Source: Scandinavium lactucae (lineage in GTDB: Bacteria > Pseudomonadota > Gammaproteobacteria > Enterobacterales > Enterobacteriaceae). From it: 64,000 nucleotides of DNA. The notes below the pieces were generated by a model, which did not search any database, had not been told where the DNA came from, and worked only from the letters and a program-made list of their open reading frames with translations. Shown here piece after piece: positions 1 to 10,345 of the stretch (positions within the stretch are counted from its first letter, which is position 1; the number at the start of each line of letters is the position of its first letter). Position numbers and translations under genes: made by a program. The stretch is taken from the NCBI RefSeq assembly GCF_033843265.1, contig NZ_JAWXRD010000038.1:55152-119151 (forward strand). Direction: 5' to 3'.

Positions 1-1669
1 AATCCGGAACATATTCGAGAAAACGCTGCATCGCCCGGCCGCTGGCGAACAGCACCAGCATCCCGAGATGCTTTTTGGCTTCAACCTGCTCACGGAAAAA
101 GGCGGCCATTTCGGCCAGATGCAGCTCTTCATTGTCCATCGACGGCTCAACGCGCATCCGAGGAATGATGATTTTCCCTTGTTCGACGTGGTTAAACGGC
201 GAATCGAGGGAAACAAAGCGGTCACCTGCTTTTTCCTTCAGGCCGCTCATCTCCTGCAAACGCGAGAAGCTATTAAGCGAACGCAGCGTGGCCGAGGTCA
301 CTACAATATGCGGCACACGCCGCCAGAGCAGCTTTTCCAGCTGATCGCTGACCCGAATGCCCACGCAGTGGAACCAGACGTGCGGCTGCCCATCGCGCTG
401 GTCACGGGTCGCCCATTTGGTGACCGGCGCACCTGACGCCTGGACCATCGCCGCCAAGCGCCACAGTTTGCTTTGCGCTTCGAACATGCCCAGCGCGCGG
501 TTCATTTGCAGCAGCACCCGGTGCAAACGAACGATATCGTGCGAGCCGGTTTTCTCACTGAGATCGTTGAGGAACAGCTCGGATAAACCCCGCAGCATTT
601 CAGTGAGTTTCGCCAGCCGTTGACACAGCACCATCACTTCGTCTGGCAGTTCGCCCATCGCAAAGCGGTGTTCTGCTTCCGGCCCGGCAGGCATAAACAG
701 ACTGAGAATATTATTCAGCGAAACAATATGTTCATACAGCTCATCGCAATGTTCTTTCAGCCGTTCCGGCGAGGCCAGCGGGGGCACAGTTTTCGGCCGG
801 AACTGCTCCATGCAGGTCGCCACCAGTTTGCTGAATAAATCGAGCTGCAAGCGATACCAGGGCGCGGTAATTTCGGCGCTCATTTCCAGTGCATCGCGGG
901 CCACATCCGGCAGATGATGGCCTTCATCGAGCACCAGCAGCAAATTTTTCGCTTCAGGCAACACCGCTTCGCTTTCCATCGCCGCCATCACTAACGCATG
1001 GTTAGCGACCACCACTTCTGCTTCCTGAATTTCGCGGCGTGCCACGAAGAACGGGCATTCGCGGTAATAATGACAGTTGCGGTTGAGGCAGCTGGCTTTG
1101 TCGGTGCTCAGACGACGCCACAGGTCGTCATCAATGGCCTGATCGGTGTGATCGCGCAGGCCGTCCCATTTATAGCTGTCTAAATCGGCTTTCAGTTTGG
1201 CGCAGCGCTTCTGCTCTTCCTGATTATTCGGCGTGAGCTCGTCGTCGAGAAAGGCCAGTAAATCCTGCTGCGTCGGTTCGGTGCTGGAGAGCGCGGCCAG
1301 GTTACGGGGGCAAACATAGCGCCCACGGCCAAATGCAGCGGTGAAGCGCAGATCGGGAATGATTTTCTTTAGCAGCGGCAAGTCTTTGCTGTAGATCTGA
1401 TCCTGTAAGGCGACGTTGGCGGTGCTGATGACCAGCGTTTTTTGCTCTTCGCGAGCAATTGCTATCCCGGGGATCAGATAGGAGAGCGTTTTACCCACGC
1501 CGGTTGGCGCTTCGATAGCCAGATGCCTGCCCTCGTCACCGGCGAGCGTTTTTGCCACGTCGGCAATCATCTGCCGCTGCGGTGCCCGGGGGATAAAATC
1601 GGGGATCTGTTCCTGGAGCGCCTTGTACCATGACGCGATTTGCGCCTTCAGCGCGGCGGTGAGTGCCAT
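1..1669 (-). CDS. dinG: ATP-dependent DNA helicase DinG (C-terminal part lost at window edge)
   Basis: XPD-like superfamily 2 DNA helicase that unwinds forked DNA, D-loops and R-loops as part of the SOS response. The gene reads leftward and runs off the window: 556 codons are present of about 715 in the E. coli protein. Seen: Walker A EAPTGVGKT at residues 53-61, four iron-sulfur cysteines (RYVCPRN near 120, then CLNRNCHYYREC near 195-205) and the DEGH box in LVLDEGHHLP. The ATG at 1669 gives the known N-terminus MALTAALKAQ. A LexA box lies 14 bp upstream. It is back to back with the end of rhlE, as in E. coli. Identity is not in doubt; only the C-terminal helicase motifs are missing. Confidence 0.96.
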   Translation of the reverse strand, partial: MALTAALKAQIASWYKALQEQIPDFIPRAPQRQMIADVAKTLAGDEGRHLAIEAPTGVGKTLSYLIPGIAIAREEQKTLVISTANVALQDQIYSKDLPLLKKIIPDLRFTAAFGRGRYVCPRNLAALSSTEPTQQDLLAFLDDELTPNNQEEQKRCAKLKADLDSYKWDGLRDHTDQAIDDDLWRRLSTDKASCLNRNCHYYRECPFFVARREIQEAEVVVANHALVMAAMESEAVLPEAKNLLLVLDEGHHLPDVARDALEMSAEITAPWYRLQLDLFSKLVATCMEQFRPKTVPPLASPERLKEHCDELYEHIVSLNNILSLFMPAGPEAEHRFAMGELPDEVMVLCQRLAKLTEMLRGLSELFLNDLSEKTGSHDIVRLHRVLLQMNRALGMFEAQSKLWRLAAMVQASGAPVTKWATRDQRDGQPHVWFHCVGIRVSDQLEKLLWRRVPHIVVTSATLRSLNSFSRLQEMSGLKEKAGDRFVSLDSPFNHVEQGKIIIPRMRVEPSMDNEELHLAEMAAFFREQVEAKKHLGMLVLFASGRAMQRFLEYVPD

Positions 1670-1682
1670 CGAAAAGTCCGAA

Positions 1683-1702
1683 TACTGTATAAACAGCCAC
1701 TA
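1683..1702 (-). promoter_or_regulatory. LexA (SOS) box of dinG
   Basis: TACTGTATAAACAGCCACTA on the plus strand keeps the CTG-N10-CAG-type spacing of LexA operators (CTG at 1685, CAC in place of CAG at 1698). Read on the minus strand it closely resembles the known E. coli dinG box (CTGTTTATACAGTA core). It lies just upstream of the dinG start, which fits SOS repression. Confidence 0.85.
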
Positions 1703-1727
1703 TTCTGGCATTTTCCGGCGACGGGGG

Positions 1728-1756
1728 CAAAAAAAATGGCCGCGTTTGCGGCCATT
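1728..1756 (-). terminator. rho-independent terminator of rhlE
   Basis: On the minus strand an AATGGCCGC / GCGGCCATT hairpin is followed by a run of eight T residues. It lies 25 bp past the rhlE stop and before dinG. Confidence 0.85.
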
Positions 1757-1780
1757 CTCGTAAATTACTGCTCGCGAAGA

Positions 1781-3163
<1,383 letters not shown>

Positions 3164-3362
3164 AACAACTCCGAACCGCCCCGACCATGACAGGTATCGT
3201 TTTCAGGGTGATAGTGGGTATACGACAAGACAAAAACGATAATGTCAGCAAGGGGCGGAGTGTAGCAGTTTTTGTGACGCACCGCATAAAATATCCCTCA
3301 TCTCTTTTTCTGCGAAACTATTTACCGGTTCGGGTGGACAAGGTTAAAATTCAGTCATAATC

Positions 3363-3382
3363 TTAATCAATCGATTGATTAA
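3363..3382. promoter_or_regulatory. perfect 20-bp palindrome, probable CecR operator
   Basis: TTAATCAATCGATTGATTAA is a perfect inverted repeat ending 14 bp before the cecR start codon, in the divergent rhlE/cecR region. TetR-family repressors bind such palindromes and usually repress their own gene. E. coli CecR is known to act on this intergenic region. The assignment to CecR is inferred from position and symmetry. Confidence 0.7.
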
Positions 3383-3396
3383 TTTTCAGAGGCGCG

Positions 3397-4065
3397 ATGA
3401 ATACCACGCCGATCACCAGCAAAGGCGAACAGGCCAAAAACCAGCTGATTGCCGCGGCTATTGCTCAGTTTGGCGAATATGGCCTGCATGCAACCACCCG
3501 CGATATCGCCAGCCTCGCCGGGCAAAATATCGCGGCAATCCCCTATTATTTCGGTTCGAAAGAGGATTTGTATCTCGCCTGCGCCCAGTGGATTGCCGAT
3601 TTTATCGGGGTGAACTTTCGCCCCCACGCCGACGCCGCTGAGCAATTACTCAGCCAGCCCGCGCCGGATAAAGCCGCCATTCGCACGCTGATTCTGCAGG
3701 CCAGCAAAAATATGATCCTATTGTTGACCCAGGATGAAACGGTCAACTTGAGTAAGTTTATCTCGCGGGAGCAACTTTCGCCCTCCCCCGCCTATCAACT
3801 GATTCACGATCAGGTTATTGCCCCCCTGCACGGGCATCTGACGCAACTGATCGCGGCCTATACCGGGCGCGATGCGACGGATACCGATACCATTCTGCAT
3901 ACCCACGCCCTGCTCGGGGAGATCCTCGCCTTTCGTCTGGGACGTGAGACCATTCTGCTACGTACCGGCTGGACGCAATTTGATGCAGAAAAAGCGGAAC
4001 GTATTTTTCAGGTGATTACCTGCCATATCGATCTCTTGCTGAACGGACTATCTCCAGGGAGTTGA
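3397..4065 (+). CDS. cecR: TetR-family regulator CecR (YbiH)
   Basis: Dimeric TetR/AcrR-type repressor, 222 residues. The N-terminal helix-turn-helix spans about residues 28-50 (TTRDIASLAGQNIAAIPYYF, then GSKEDL), and the rest is the ligand/dimer domain. In E. coli CecR controls sensitivity to cefoperazone and chloramphenicol through rhlE and the ybhGFSR exporter. Here it is the first gene of that operon: ybhG starts 4 bp after its stop. The start ATG follows an AGAGGCG ribosome site and the operator-like palindrome. Confidence 0.93.
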   Translation: MNTTPITSKGEQAKNQLIAAAIAQFGEYGLHATTRDIASLAGQNIAAIPYYFGSKEDLYLACAQWIADFIGVNFRPHADAAEQLLSQPAPDKAAIRTLILQASKNMILLLTQDETVNLSKFISREQLSPSPAYQLIHDQVIAPLHGHLTQLIAAYTGRDATDTDTILHTHALLGEILAFRLGRETILLRTGWTQFDAEKAERIFQVITCHIDLLLNGLSPGS

Positions 4066-4069
4066 CGTC

Positions 4070-5065
4070 ATGAAGAAACCCATCGCCATTATTTTGGTGG
4101 TCTTGATTATCGTTGCCGCGATTGCCGGAGGTGGAATCTGGTATCAGAGCCGAAAAGATACTGGCCTGACGCTGTACGGCAACGTCGATATCCGCACGGT
4201 GAATATGAGTTTCCGCGTCGGCGGCCGTTTGCAGGCGTTGCAGGTCGATGAAGGGGATGCGGTGAAAAAAGGGCAAACGCTGGGTGAAATCGACCATGCT
4301 CCTTACCGAAATGCGCTGATGCAGGCCGAGGCCAACGTCGCCGCCGCACAGGCAAAATACGATCTGCTGCTGGCGGGTTACCGCGATGAGGAGATTGCTC
4401 AGACCGAAGCCGCGGTACGTCAGGCGAAGGCGGCCTATGACTATGCGCAGAACTTTTATCAGCGCCAGCTGGGGCTGTGGAAAAGCCGCACCATTTCCGC
4501 CAACGATTTAGAAAACGCCCGTTCTTCGCGAGATCAGGCGCAGGCCACGCTGAAGTCGGCACAGGATAAGCTCAGTCAGTACCATGCCGGTAATCGTCCA
4601 CAGGAAATCGCCCAGGCCAAAGCCAGCCTTGAGCAGGCCCAGGCTCAGCTGGCACAGTCGCAGCTGGATTTGCAGGACACCACGCTCATTGCCCCATCTG
4701 ATGGCACCATTCTCACCCGCGCCGTAGAGCCAGGCAGCATGCTGAACGCGGGCAGCACGGTGTTGACGCTGTCGCTGACCCGCCCGGTGTGGGTCCGCGC
4801 CTACGTGGATGAAAGCCATCTGAATCAGGCCCAGCCGGGTCGCGAGCTGCTGCTGTATACCGATGGCCGCCCGGATAAACCGTATCACGGCAAAATTGGC
4901 TTCGTGTCGCCGACCGCCGAATTCACGCCGAAAACAGTGGAAACACCTGACCTGCGTACTGACCTGGTGTATCGCCTGCGCATTATCGTCACCGATGCCG
5001 ACGATGCACTGCGTCAGGGGATGCCGGTCACGGTGTCCTTCCCGCAAGGAGAAACGCATGAGTGA
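4070..5065 (+). CDS. ybhG: HlyD-family membrane fusion protein YbhG
   Basis: Periplasmic adaptor of the YbhGFSR ABC exporter, linking the inner-membrane pump to an outer-membrane channel. 331 residues. One N-terminal membrane anchor (about 5-22, IAIILVVLIIVAAIAGG) leads into the first half of a lipoyl-like domain (VDIRTVNMSFRVGGRLQAL), a long alpha-helical coiled coil rich in Ala, Gln and Glu (about 85-205), the second lipoyl half (TLIAPSDGTILTR) and a beta-barrel domain. Its last 8 bases overlap the ybhF start, so the two are translationally coupled. Confidence 0.95.
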   Translation: MKKPIAIILVVLIIVAAIAGGGIWYQSRKDTGLTLYGNVDIRTVNMSFRVGGRLQALQVDEGDAVKKGQTLGEIDHAPYRNALMQAEANVAAAQAKYDLLLAGYRDEEIAQTEAAVRQAKAAYDYAQNFYQRQLGLWKSRTISANDLENARSSRDQAQATLKSAQDKLSQYHAGNRPQEIAQAKASLEQAQAQLAQSQLDLQDTTLIAPSDGTILTRAVEPGSMLNAGSTVLTLSLTRPVWVRAYVDESHLNQAQPGRELLLYTDGRPDKPYHGKIGFVSPTAEFTPKTVETPDLRTDLVYRLRIIVTDADDALRQGMPVTVSFPQGETHE

Positions 5066-6797
5066 AGCGGGGATTAAGCTCGACGGGCTTATCAAACGCT
5101 TTGCTGGCATGGAGAAGCCTGCGGTCGCCCGGCTGGACTGCACTGTGCAGTCCGGCTATGTCACCGGGCTGGTTGGCCCGGACGGTGCGGGAAAAACGAC
5201 CCTGATGCGCATGCTCGCCGGACTGTTGAAGCCTGATGAAGGCCAGGTCAGCGTGATTGGCTACGACCCTATCAACGACAACAGCGCCCTGCATGCGGTG
5301 CTCGGCTATATGCCACAGAAGTTCGGGCTGTACGAAGATTTGACGGTGATGGAAAACCTGACGCTGTACGCCGATTTGCGCAGCGTCACCGGCGATGTGC
5401 GGGAAAAAACCTTTGCCCGGCTGCTGGAATTTACCTCACTCGGCCCCTTCACCGGGCGGCTGGCGGGAAAACTCTCCGGCGGCATGAAACAAAAGCTGGG
5501 CCTGGCCTGTACTTTGGTCGGCGAACCGAAAGTGCTGTTGCTCGATGAACCCGGGGTGGGTGTAGACCCAATCTCACGCCGCGAACTGTGGCAAATGGTC
5601 CACGAACTGGCGGGCGACGGGATGCTGATCCTCTGGAGCACCTCCTATCTCGATGAGGCGGAACAGTGCCGGGACGTGCTGCTGATGAACGAGGGCGAGT
5701 TGCTGTATCAGGGCGAGCCGAAGGCGCTGACCGACACCATGCGCGGACGCAGTTTCCTGATGAGCAGTCCGGCGGAGAACAACCGTAAACTGCTGCAACG
5801 GGCGCTGAAGCTGCCACAGGTCAGCGACGGCATGATTCAGGGCCGTTCGGTACGCCTGATCCTCACCAAGGATGCCACCGCAGACACGATTCGTCACGCA
5901 GACGGGATGCCCGACGTCATCATCGACGAAACAGCCCCGCGTTTTGAAGATGCGTTTATTGATTTGCTCGGCGGCGCGGGCACGTCAGAATCCCCGCTGG
6001 CGGCGATTCTGCACACCGTTGACGGCAAGCCGGGCGAAACGGTGATTGAAGCCAAAGAGTTGACCAAAAAATTTGGCGATTTCGCCGCGACTGACCACGT
6101 GAACTTTGCCGTTAAGCGCGGTGAGATTTTCGGCCTGCTCGGCCCGAACGGCGCGGGCAAGTCCACCACCTTTAAAATGATGTGCGGCCTGCTGGTGCCC
6201 ACTTCCGGTAACGCGCTGGTGCTGGATATGGATCTCAAAGTCAGCTCCGGTAAGGCCCGTCAGCATTTGGGCTATATGGCGCAGAAGTTCTCGTTATACG
6301 GCAACCTGACGGTGGTGCAAAACCTGCGTTTCTTCTCCGGGGTGTATGGCCTGCGCGGGAAAGCGCAGGCAGAGAAAATTGAACGCATGAGCGAGGCCTT
6401 TGGCCTGAAAAGCATCGCCGACCATGCCACCGATGATTTGCCCCTCGGCTACAAGCAGCGTCTGGCGCTGGCCTGCTCGCTGATGCATGAGCCGGACATT
6501 CTGTTTCTCGACGAGCCGACCTCCGGCGTCGACCCGATCACCCGCCGTGAATTCTGGCTGCATATCAACAGCATGGTGGAAAAAGGCGTCACCGTGATGG
6601 TGACCACCCACTTTATGGACGAGGCGGAATATTGCGACCGCATCGGGCTGGTGTATCGCGGGAAGCTGATTGCCAGCGGCACGCCGGACGACCTCAAAGC
6701 GCAGGCCGCGGATGATGAGACCACCGATCCGACCATGGAACAGGCGTTCATCACCCTGATTAACGACTGGGATAAGGAGCATCACGATGTCCGGTAG
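5058..6797 (+). CDS. ybhF: tandem ABC transporter ATPase YbhF
   Basis: ATP-hydrolysing component of the YbhGFSR exporter, carrying two nucleotide-binding domains in one chain (579 residues; E. coli 578). NBD1: Walker A GPDGAGKTT at 40-48, signature LSGGM, Walker B LLLDEPGVGVDP. NBD2: Walker A GPNGAGKST, Walker B ILFLDEPTSGVDP, but its signature position reads LPLGYKQR instead of LSGGQ. This is also seen in E. coli YbhF, so it is a family trait and not local damage. The ATG at 5058 overlaps the ybhG stop and gives MSEAGIKLDGLIKRF. A longer in-frame start near 4863 would lie inside ybhG and is rejected. Confidence 0.96.
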   Translation: MSEAGIKLDGLIKRFAGMEKPAVARLDCTVQSGYVTGLVGPDGAGKTTLMRMLAGLLKPDEGQVSVIGYDPINDNSALHAVLGYMPQKFGLYEDLTVMENLTLYADLRSVTGDVREKTFARLLEFTSLGPFTGRLAGKLSGGMKQKLGLACTLVGEPKVLLLDEPGVGVDPISRRELWQMVHELAGDGMLILWSTSYLDEAEQCRDVLLMNEGELLYQGEPKALTDTMRGRSFLMSSPAENNRKLLQRALKLPQVSDGMIQGRSVRLILTKDATADTIRHADGMPDVIIDETAPRFEDAFIDLLGGAGTSESPLAAILHTVDGKPGETVIEAKELTKKFGDFAATDHVNFAVKRGEIFGLLGPNGAGKSTTFKMMCGLLVPTSGNALVLDMDLKVSSGKARQHLGYMAQKFSLYGNLTVVQNLRFFSGVYGLRGKAQAEKIERMSEAFGLKSIADHATDDLPLGYKQRLALACSLMHEPDILFLDEPTSGVDPITRREFWLHINSMVEKGVTVMVTTHFMDEAEYCDRIGLVYRGKLIASGTPDDLKAQAADDETTDPTMEQAFITLINDWDKEHHDVR

Positions 6798-7920
6798 CGT
6801 TCTGTCGTGGCGGCGCGTTCGCGCCCTGTGCGTGAAAGAAACGCGGCAAATTATCCGTGATCCCAGCAGCTGGCTTATCGCGGTAGTGATCCCGCTGCTG
6901 TTACTGTTCATCTTTGGCTACGGGATTAACCTCGACTCCAGCAAGCTGCGGGTCGGCATTTTGCTGGAGCAGCAAAGTGAGGAGGCGCTGGATTTCGCCC
7001 ACGCCATGACCGGATCGCCGTATATCGATGCCACGATTAGCGACAATCGCCAGGCATTAATCCAGAAGATGCAGGCCGGACGCATTCGTGGCCTGGTGGT
7101 CATCCCGGTGAACTTCGCGGCGCAGATGACCAGGCCGGGCGACACCGCACCGCTACAGGTCATCACCGACGGCAGCGAACCGAATACCGCCAACTTTGTG
7201 CAGGGTTACGTGCAGGGCATCTGGCAAATCTGGCAGATGCAGCGCGCCGAAGACCGGGGTGAATCTTTTGAACCGCTGATTGACGTGCAGATGCGCTACT
7301 GGTTTAACCCGGCGGCGATCAGCCAGCACTTCATTATCCCGGGGGCGATAACCATTATTATGACGGTGATCGGCGCGATTCTGACCTCACTGGTGGTCGC
7401 CCGTGAATGGGAGCGCGGCACTATGGAGGCGCTGCTGTCGACGGAAGTCACCCGCGCCGAACTGCTGCTGTGCAAGCTGATTCCGTATTACTTCCTCGGC
7501 ATGCTAGCGATGGGGCTGTGTATGCTGGTGTCGGTATTCATCATGGGGGTGCCGTTCCGGGGGTCGCTGCTGGTGCTGTTTGTGATTACCAGCCTGTTTT
7601 TGCTGAGCACCCTGGGGATGGGGCTGCTGATATCAACCATCACCCGCAACCAGTTTAACGCCGCCCAGGTGGCGCTCAACGCCGCGTTTCTGCCGTCAAT
7701 TATGCTGTCCGGGTTTATTTTCCAGATAGACAGTATGCCCGCCGCCATCCGGGTGGTGACCTATGTTATCCCGGCCCGCTACTTTGTCAGCACCCTGCAA
7801 AGCCTGTTTTTGGCGGGTAACATTCCGGTGGTGCTGATGATTAATACCCTGTTTTTGATTGCCTCGGCGGTGATGTTTATTGGCCTGACGTGGCTGAAAA
7901 CCAAACGTCGGCTGGACTAA
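6787..7920 (+). CDS. ybhS: ABC-2 type permease YbhS
   Basis: Inner-membrane subunit of the YbhGFSR exporter. 377 residues, as in E. coli. Topology: one N-terminal membrane helix (about 30-50, WLIAVVIPLLLLFIFGYG), a soluble periplasmic domain (about 55-185), then five closely spaced hydrophobic segments from about 190 to the C-terminus. The VVAREWERGTMEALL coupling motif characteristic of ABC-2 permeases follows the second helix. The start overlaps the end of ybhF by 11 bp. It probably pairs with YbhR to form the pore. Confidence 0.95.
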   Translation: MSGSVLSWRRVRALCVKETRQIIRDPSSWLIAVVIPLLLLFIFGYGINLDSSKLRVGILLEQQSEEALDFAHAMTGSPYIDATISDNRQALIQKMQAGRIRGLVVIPVNFAAQMTRPGDTAPLQVITDGSEPNTANFVQGYVQGIWQIWQMQRAEDRGESFEPLIDVQMRYWFNPAAISQHFIIPGAITIIMTVIGAILTSLVVAREWERGTMEALLSTEVTRAELLLCKLIPYYFLGMLAMGLCMLVSVFIMGVPFRGSLLVLFVITSLFLLSTLGMGLLISTITRNQFNAAQVALNAAFLPSIMLSGFIFQIDSMPAAIRVVTYVIPARYFVSTLQSLFLAGNIPVVLMINTLFLIASAVMFIGLTWLKTKRRLD

Positions 7921-7929
7921 GGAGACGGC

Positions 7930-9036
7930 ATGTTTCATCGCTTATGGACGCTGATTCGAAAAGAGCTACAGTCGCTGCTGCGCGAGCCGCAGACCCGCGC
8001 GATCCTGATTATGCCGGTGCTGATTCAGGTGCTGCTGTTCCCGTTCGCCGCCACCCTGGAAGTGACCAACGCCACCATCGCGATTTACAACGAGGACAGC
8101 GGCAAGCACGCGGTTGAGCTCACCCAGCGTTTCGCCCGCGCTAAAGCCTTTACCCACGTGCTGCTATTGCGCAGCCCACAGGAGATCCAGCCCACCATCG
8201 ATACGCAAAAGGCGCTGCTACTGGTGCGCTTCCCGACGGATTTCTCGCGCAATATTGATAGCGGGCAGACCGCGCCGATGCAGCTGTTGCTCGACGGGCG
8301 TAACTCCAACAGCGCGCAGATTGCCGCCAACTATGTGCAGCGGATCGTGGAGGAGTACCAGCAGGAACTGCTCGACGGCAAACCGAAACCGAATAACAGC
8401 GAGCTGGTGATACGTAACTGGTATAACCCGAACCTGGATTACAAATGGTTTGTGGTGCCGTCACTGATTGCGATGATCACCACCATCGGGGTGATGATTG
8501 TCACCTCGCTGTCAGTCGCCCGCGAACGTGAACAAGGCACCTTAGATCAGCTGCTGGTGTCGCCGCTGGCGACCTGGCAGATTTTCGTCGGCAAAGCGGT
8601 ACCCGCGCTGATCGTCGCCACCTTTCAGGCCACCATCGTGCTGGCGGTGGGGATATTCGCCTATGACATTCCGTTTGCCGGTTCGTTGTTGCTGTTTTAC
8701 TTCACGATGCTGGTGTACGGGTTGTCGCTGGTGGGATTTGGTTTGCTGATCTCTTCCCTGTGCGAGACACAGCAGCAGGCGTTTATCGGGGTATTCGTGT
8801 TTATGATGCCCGCGATTTTGCTGTCGGGGTATGTATCGCCCGTGGAGAATATGCCGGTGTGGCTACAGAATGTGACGTGGATTAACCCGATTAGACATTT
8901 TACGGATATTACTAAGCAGATTTACCTGAAGGACGCCAGCTTCGATATCGTCTGGCAAAGCCTGTGGCCGCTACTGGTGATAGCGACCACGACCGGCTCA
9001 GTGGCGTACGCGATGTTTCGGCGTAATGTGGCGTAA
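7930..9036 (+). CDS. ybhR: ABC-2 type permease YbhR
   Basis: Second permease subunit of the YbhGFSR exporter, 368 residues, with the same layout as YbhS: N-terminal helix, periplasmic domain, C-terminal five-helix bundle. The SVAREREQGTLDQLLVSP coupling motif lies after helix 2. A GGAGACGGC ribosome site precedes the ATG, 9 bp after ybhS. E. coli YbhFSR has been linked to tetracycline efflux and Na+(Li+)/H+ antiport; nothing visible here narrows the substrate. Last gene of the operon. Confidence 0.95.
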   Translation: MFHRLWTLIRKELQSLLREPQTRAILIMPVLIQVLLFPFAATLEVTNATIAIYNEDSGKHAVELTQRFARAKAFTHVLLLRSPQEIQPTIDTQKALLLVRFPTDFSRNIDSGQTAPMQLLLDGRNSNSAQIAANYVQRIVEEYQQELLDGKPKPNNSELVIRNWYNPNLDYKWFVVPSLIAMITTIGVMIVTSLSVAREREQGTLDQLLVSPLATWQIFVGKAVPALIVATFQATIVLAVGIFAYDIPFAGSLLLFYFTMLVYGLSLVGFGLLISSLCETQQQAFIGVFVFMMPAILLSGYVSPVENMPVWLQNVTWINPIRHFTDITKQIYLKDASFDIVWQSLWPLLVIATTTGSVAYAMFRRNVA

Positions 9037-9050
9037 TCCTTGTTGCCGAC

Positions 9051-9452
9051 TCAATGCCACCTGAATTTTTTTGGAACGCGTTTTTTCTCTTTAATAAGCA
9101 CCGACAGCAAGGCGGGCCCGGCAAGGATAACGACGCCTGCCAGCGCCAGCAGCACATTGTTGTGCAGCACGCGAGACAGCAGCCAGAGAACAATCACCGC
9201 CGCGCCGAAATACCAGGTGGTGGTTAACTCTTCGAGGAAATCGCCGATGTCACGCCAGCGCTCCTCGTGGTGGCGTTGCAGGGCTAGCATCAGCACTACC
9301 GTGACCGCATATAGCACGCAAAGCCCTAAACCCACCTGTACCAGCGTGCGGCTCATCCAGCCCATTACCAGAACTGCAACCACCAGCAAATGCAAAATAA
9401 TCTGCCAGCAGCTTAGCCCGGTTGCGACACGAATTCGTTGTTGCCACTTCAT
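9051..9452 (-). CDS. ybhQ: inner membrane protein YbhQ
   Basis: Small integral membrane protein of unknown function, 133 residues (E. coli about 136). Four hydrophobic segments are visible, around 15-35, 40-60, 85-105 and 107-123, with a basic C-terminal tail (KEKKRVPKK). It converges on ybhR with 14 bp between stop codons, as in E. coli. No enzymatic motif is visible, so the role stays open. Confidence 0.9.
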   Translation of the reverse strand: MKWQQRIRVATGLSCWQIILHLLVVAVLVMGWMSRTLVQVGLGLCVLYAVTVVLMLALQRHHEERWRDIGDFLEELTTTWYFGAAVIVLWLLSRVLHNNVLLALAGVVILAGPALLSVLIKEKKRVPKKFRWH

Positions 9453-9583
9453 GTCTTCTCTCCTGAAGCATTTTCAACTGTAACTGAGAGTACCGGACTT
9501 TACGGAAAATTCCGTAACACCGCACCTTTTTGTGACGGCTACTACACTATTTCATTCAGGACAGAGAAGCGGACAGGGGAAAT

Positions 9584-10345
9584 ATGACTAAACCGTCGCC
9601 ACATTTTTCTTTAAAGATTCTGACTATCAATACACACAAAGGCTTTACCGCGTTCAATCGCCGCTTTATTTTGCCCGAACTTCGCGACGCGGTACGTGCC
9701 GTGGGTGCCGATATTGTGTGCCTACAGGAAGTGCTGGGCGCGCATGATGCTTTGTCGCTTCGGGTCGAAAACTGGCCGAACACCAGCCATTATGAGTTTC
9801 TCGCCGATACCCTGTGGAGCGACTACGCCTACGGGCGTAACGCGGTCTATCCCGAAGGGCATCATGGCAACGCGGTGCTGTCACGTTTTCCGATCGAACA
9901 TTATGAAAATCGGGATATTTCCGTCGGAGATAGTGAAAAACGCGGCCTGCTGTATTGCCGTCTTCTTCCCCCGGAGTCGCCGACGCCGGTCCACGTCATC
10001 TGCGTGCATCTGGGGCTGCGTGAAGCCCATCGTCAGGCGCAGTTAACCATGTTGAGCGACTGGGTGAACAGCCTGCCGGACAACGAGCCGGTAGTCGTGG
10101 CCGGGGATTTCAATGACTGGCGGCTACAGGCTAATCTGCCGTTAAAACGTCAGGCTGGGCTGGAGGAGATTTTCACCCAGGCCTCAGGCCGCCCGGTTCG
10201 CACCTTCCCGGTTCGCTTCCCGCTGCTGCGCCTCGACAGAATCTATGTCAAAAATGCGCACGCCAGCAGCCCAACGGCGCTGCCACTGCGGGAGTGGCGA
10301 CATCTCTCTGACCATGCACCGTTGAGCGCGGAGATCCATCTATGA
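9584..10345 (+). CDS. ybhP: endonuclease/exonuclease/phosphatase-family protein YbhP
   Basis: Member of the EEP (DNase I-like) fold, 253 residues. Catalytic signatures: LTINTHKG near the N-terminus, CLQEV (metal-binding Glu, about 48), HLGLR, the VVAGDFNDW Asp/Asn pair and SDHAPL near the C-terminus. The substrate is unknown. Its stop overlaps the start of clsB (ATGA), so it is coupled to a cardiolipin synthase and a lipid-linked membrane protein, which suggests a phosphodiesterase role in phospholipid or headgroup turnover (inference). Confidence 0.93.
   Translation: MTKPSPHFSLKILTINTHKGFTAFNRRFILPELRDAVRAVGADIVCLQEVLGAHDALSLRVENWPNTSHYEFLADTLWSDYAYGRNAVYPEGHHGNAVLSRFPIEHYENRDISVGDSEKRGLLYCRLLPPESPTPVHVICVHLGLREAHRQAQLTMLSDWVNSLPDNEPVVVAGDFNDWRLQANLPLKRQAGLEEIFTQASGRPVRTFPVRFPLLRLDRIYVKNAHASSPTALPLREWRHLSDHAPLSAEIHL

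Noticed and set aside
6400..6500. damaged second ATPase domain in YbhF (LPLGYKQR for LSGGQ)
   Set aside because: The same replacement occurs in E. coli YbhF, so it is a family trait.
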